This document shows, in pieces, positions 63,685 to 64,000 of a stretch of 64,000 nucleotides of DNA (positions are counted from its first letter, which is position 1; every line of letters starts with the position of its first letter). The position numbers and the translations under genes were made by a program. The stretch is from Dastarcus helophoroides (taxonomy: Eukaryota > Arthropoda > Insecta > Coleoptera > Bothrideridae). The stretch covers positions 22,723,823 through 22,787,822 of the forward strand of contig CM053332.1 in assembly GCA_028583605.1 (NCBI GenBank), in the 5' to 3' direction. Below the pieces are notes generated by a model, which ran no database searches, had not been told where the DNA came from, and saw only the letters and a program-made list of their open reading frames with translations.

Positions 63685-64000
63685 CTTTCTTGGTGGTATG
63701 CAAGTAGAATACAACCTAGACTGCAAATTCGTGCAGCCCTTTAGGCATGTATAGTAAATCATAGGTAGCTGAACTACCAACAGTTGAAACACTGTCACCT
63801 AGCGAAGGGGTTGCTCTCCAGGAAAATCCCCAGAAGACAAGGATTCTAAAGAACAGACCAATAGGTTTGAACATTTATTAGATTCGAAGTTTGAAACCAT
63901 TTGGTATTTGGGGTATTTGATTTCCAAACTTCGAATCTAATAAACGAACAGACCAATAGGTTTGAACATTTATTAGATTCGAAGTTTGGAAACCATTTGG
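63685..64000 (-). repeat. Family B copy, continuing past the window edge
   Basis: The body is in reverse orientation (CAGCCCTTTAGGCATGTATA, GGTAGCTGAACTACCAACAG, ACCTAGCGAAGGGGTTGCT), then two direct copies of GACCAATAGGTTTGAACATT with an inverted one between them. Confidence 0.8.

Noticed and set aside
1..64000. tRNA, rRNA or CRISPR features
   Set aside because: I saw no cloverleaf with A/B box promoters, no rRNA sequence and no spacer-repeat array; the short-period arrays are eukaryotic satellites.

Overview
The window looks like AT-rich nuclear DNA of a holometabolous insect, most likely a beetle. Supporting signs are a Ku70 gene of animal type, GT-AG introns of about 45-120 bp inside genes, TATA-box promoters close to short 5' UTRs, and intergenic DNA packed with insect-type transposons. 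The species cannot be named from the sequence alone.

Layout. 0.4-2.1 kb: the 3' exons of an unrecognised basic nuclear protein. 3.6-5.1 kb: Ku70 on the minus strand. 5.8-6.2 kb: a solo LTR. 8.5-8.8 kb: a small secreted protein. From 9.4 to 58.8 kb lies the main content, a cluster of ten genes for predicted secreted proteins that I do not recognise from any named family: C (9.4 kb), the twins A1 and A2 (13.0-17.5 kb, head to head inside a large inverted duplication), B (21.0-25.4 kb, about 1,435 residues with a long Gln/Ala repeat), the small genes S1 (26.9 kb), S2 (29.2 kb), S3 (35-40 kb, decayed) and S4 (47-50 kb), then D (54.2 kb) and E (57.4 kb). From 59.3 kb to the end there is only satellite-like DNA, a heptamer array and dispersed repeats.

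The large proteins share a module of about 105-135 residues: a strand-rich half with the pattern G-S-hydrophobic-x-V-x-D-x-x-x-K-Q-I-x-I-x-x-P, followed by a helical half ending in A-V-x-x-G-x-I-x-P-V-V-L. It occurs once in C and D and twice in A1, A2, B and E. Each protein except C then adds a different low-complexity region (LSGG-rich, Gln/Ala 22-mers, His/Tyr-rich, HGPYN-rich). S2 and S4 carry the first half of the module in exon 1, so the cluster looks like one expanding superfamily. Most of these genes have a TATA box with a GATAA site within 5-30 bp upstream, which suggests co-regulation by a GATA factor. A structural secretion (silk, cement, cocoon, egg covering or gut lining) is a reasonable guess, but the sequence does not prove it.

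The intergenic and intronic space holds three solo LTRs of one family with 4-bp target duplications, one solo LTR of another family, a non-autonomous hAT element with a perfect 8-bp duplication, broken non-LTR retrotransposons, a 2.5-kb TTCTC array, two heptamer arrays, and three repeat families (called A, B and C here) with inverted ends. All three contain hammerhead-ribozyme-like cores like those reported for Penelope-like elements. Several gene-cluster reading frames are broken by single-base shifts (B, S2, S3, S4), which are either assembly indels or real decay.
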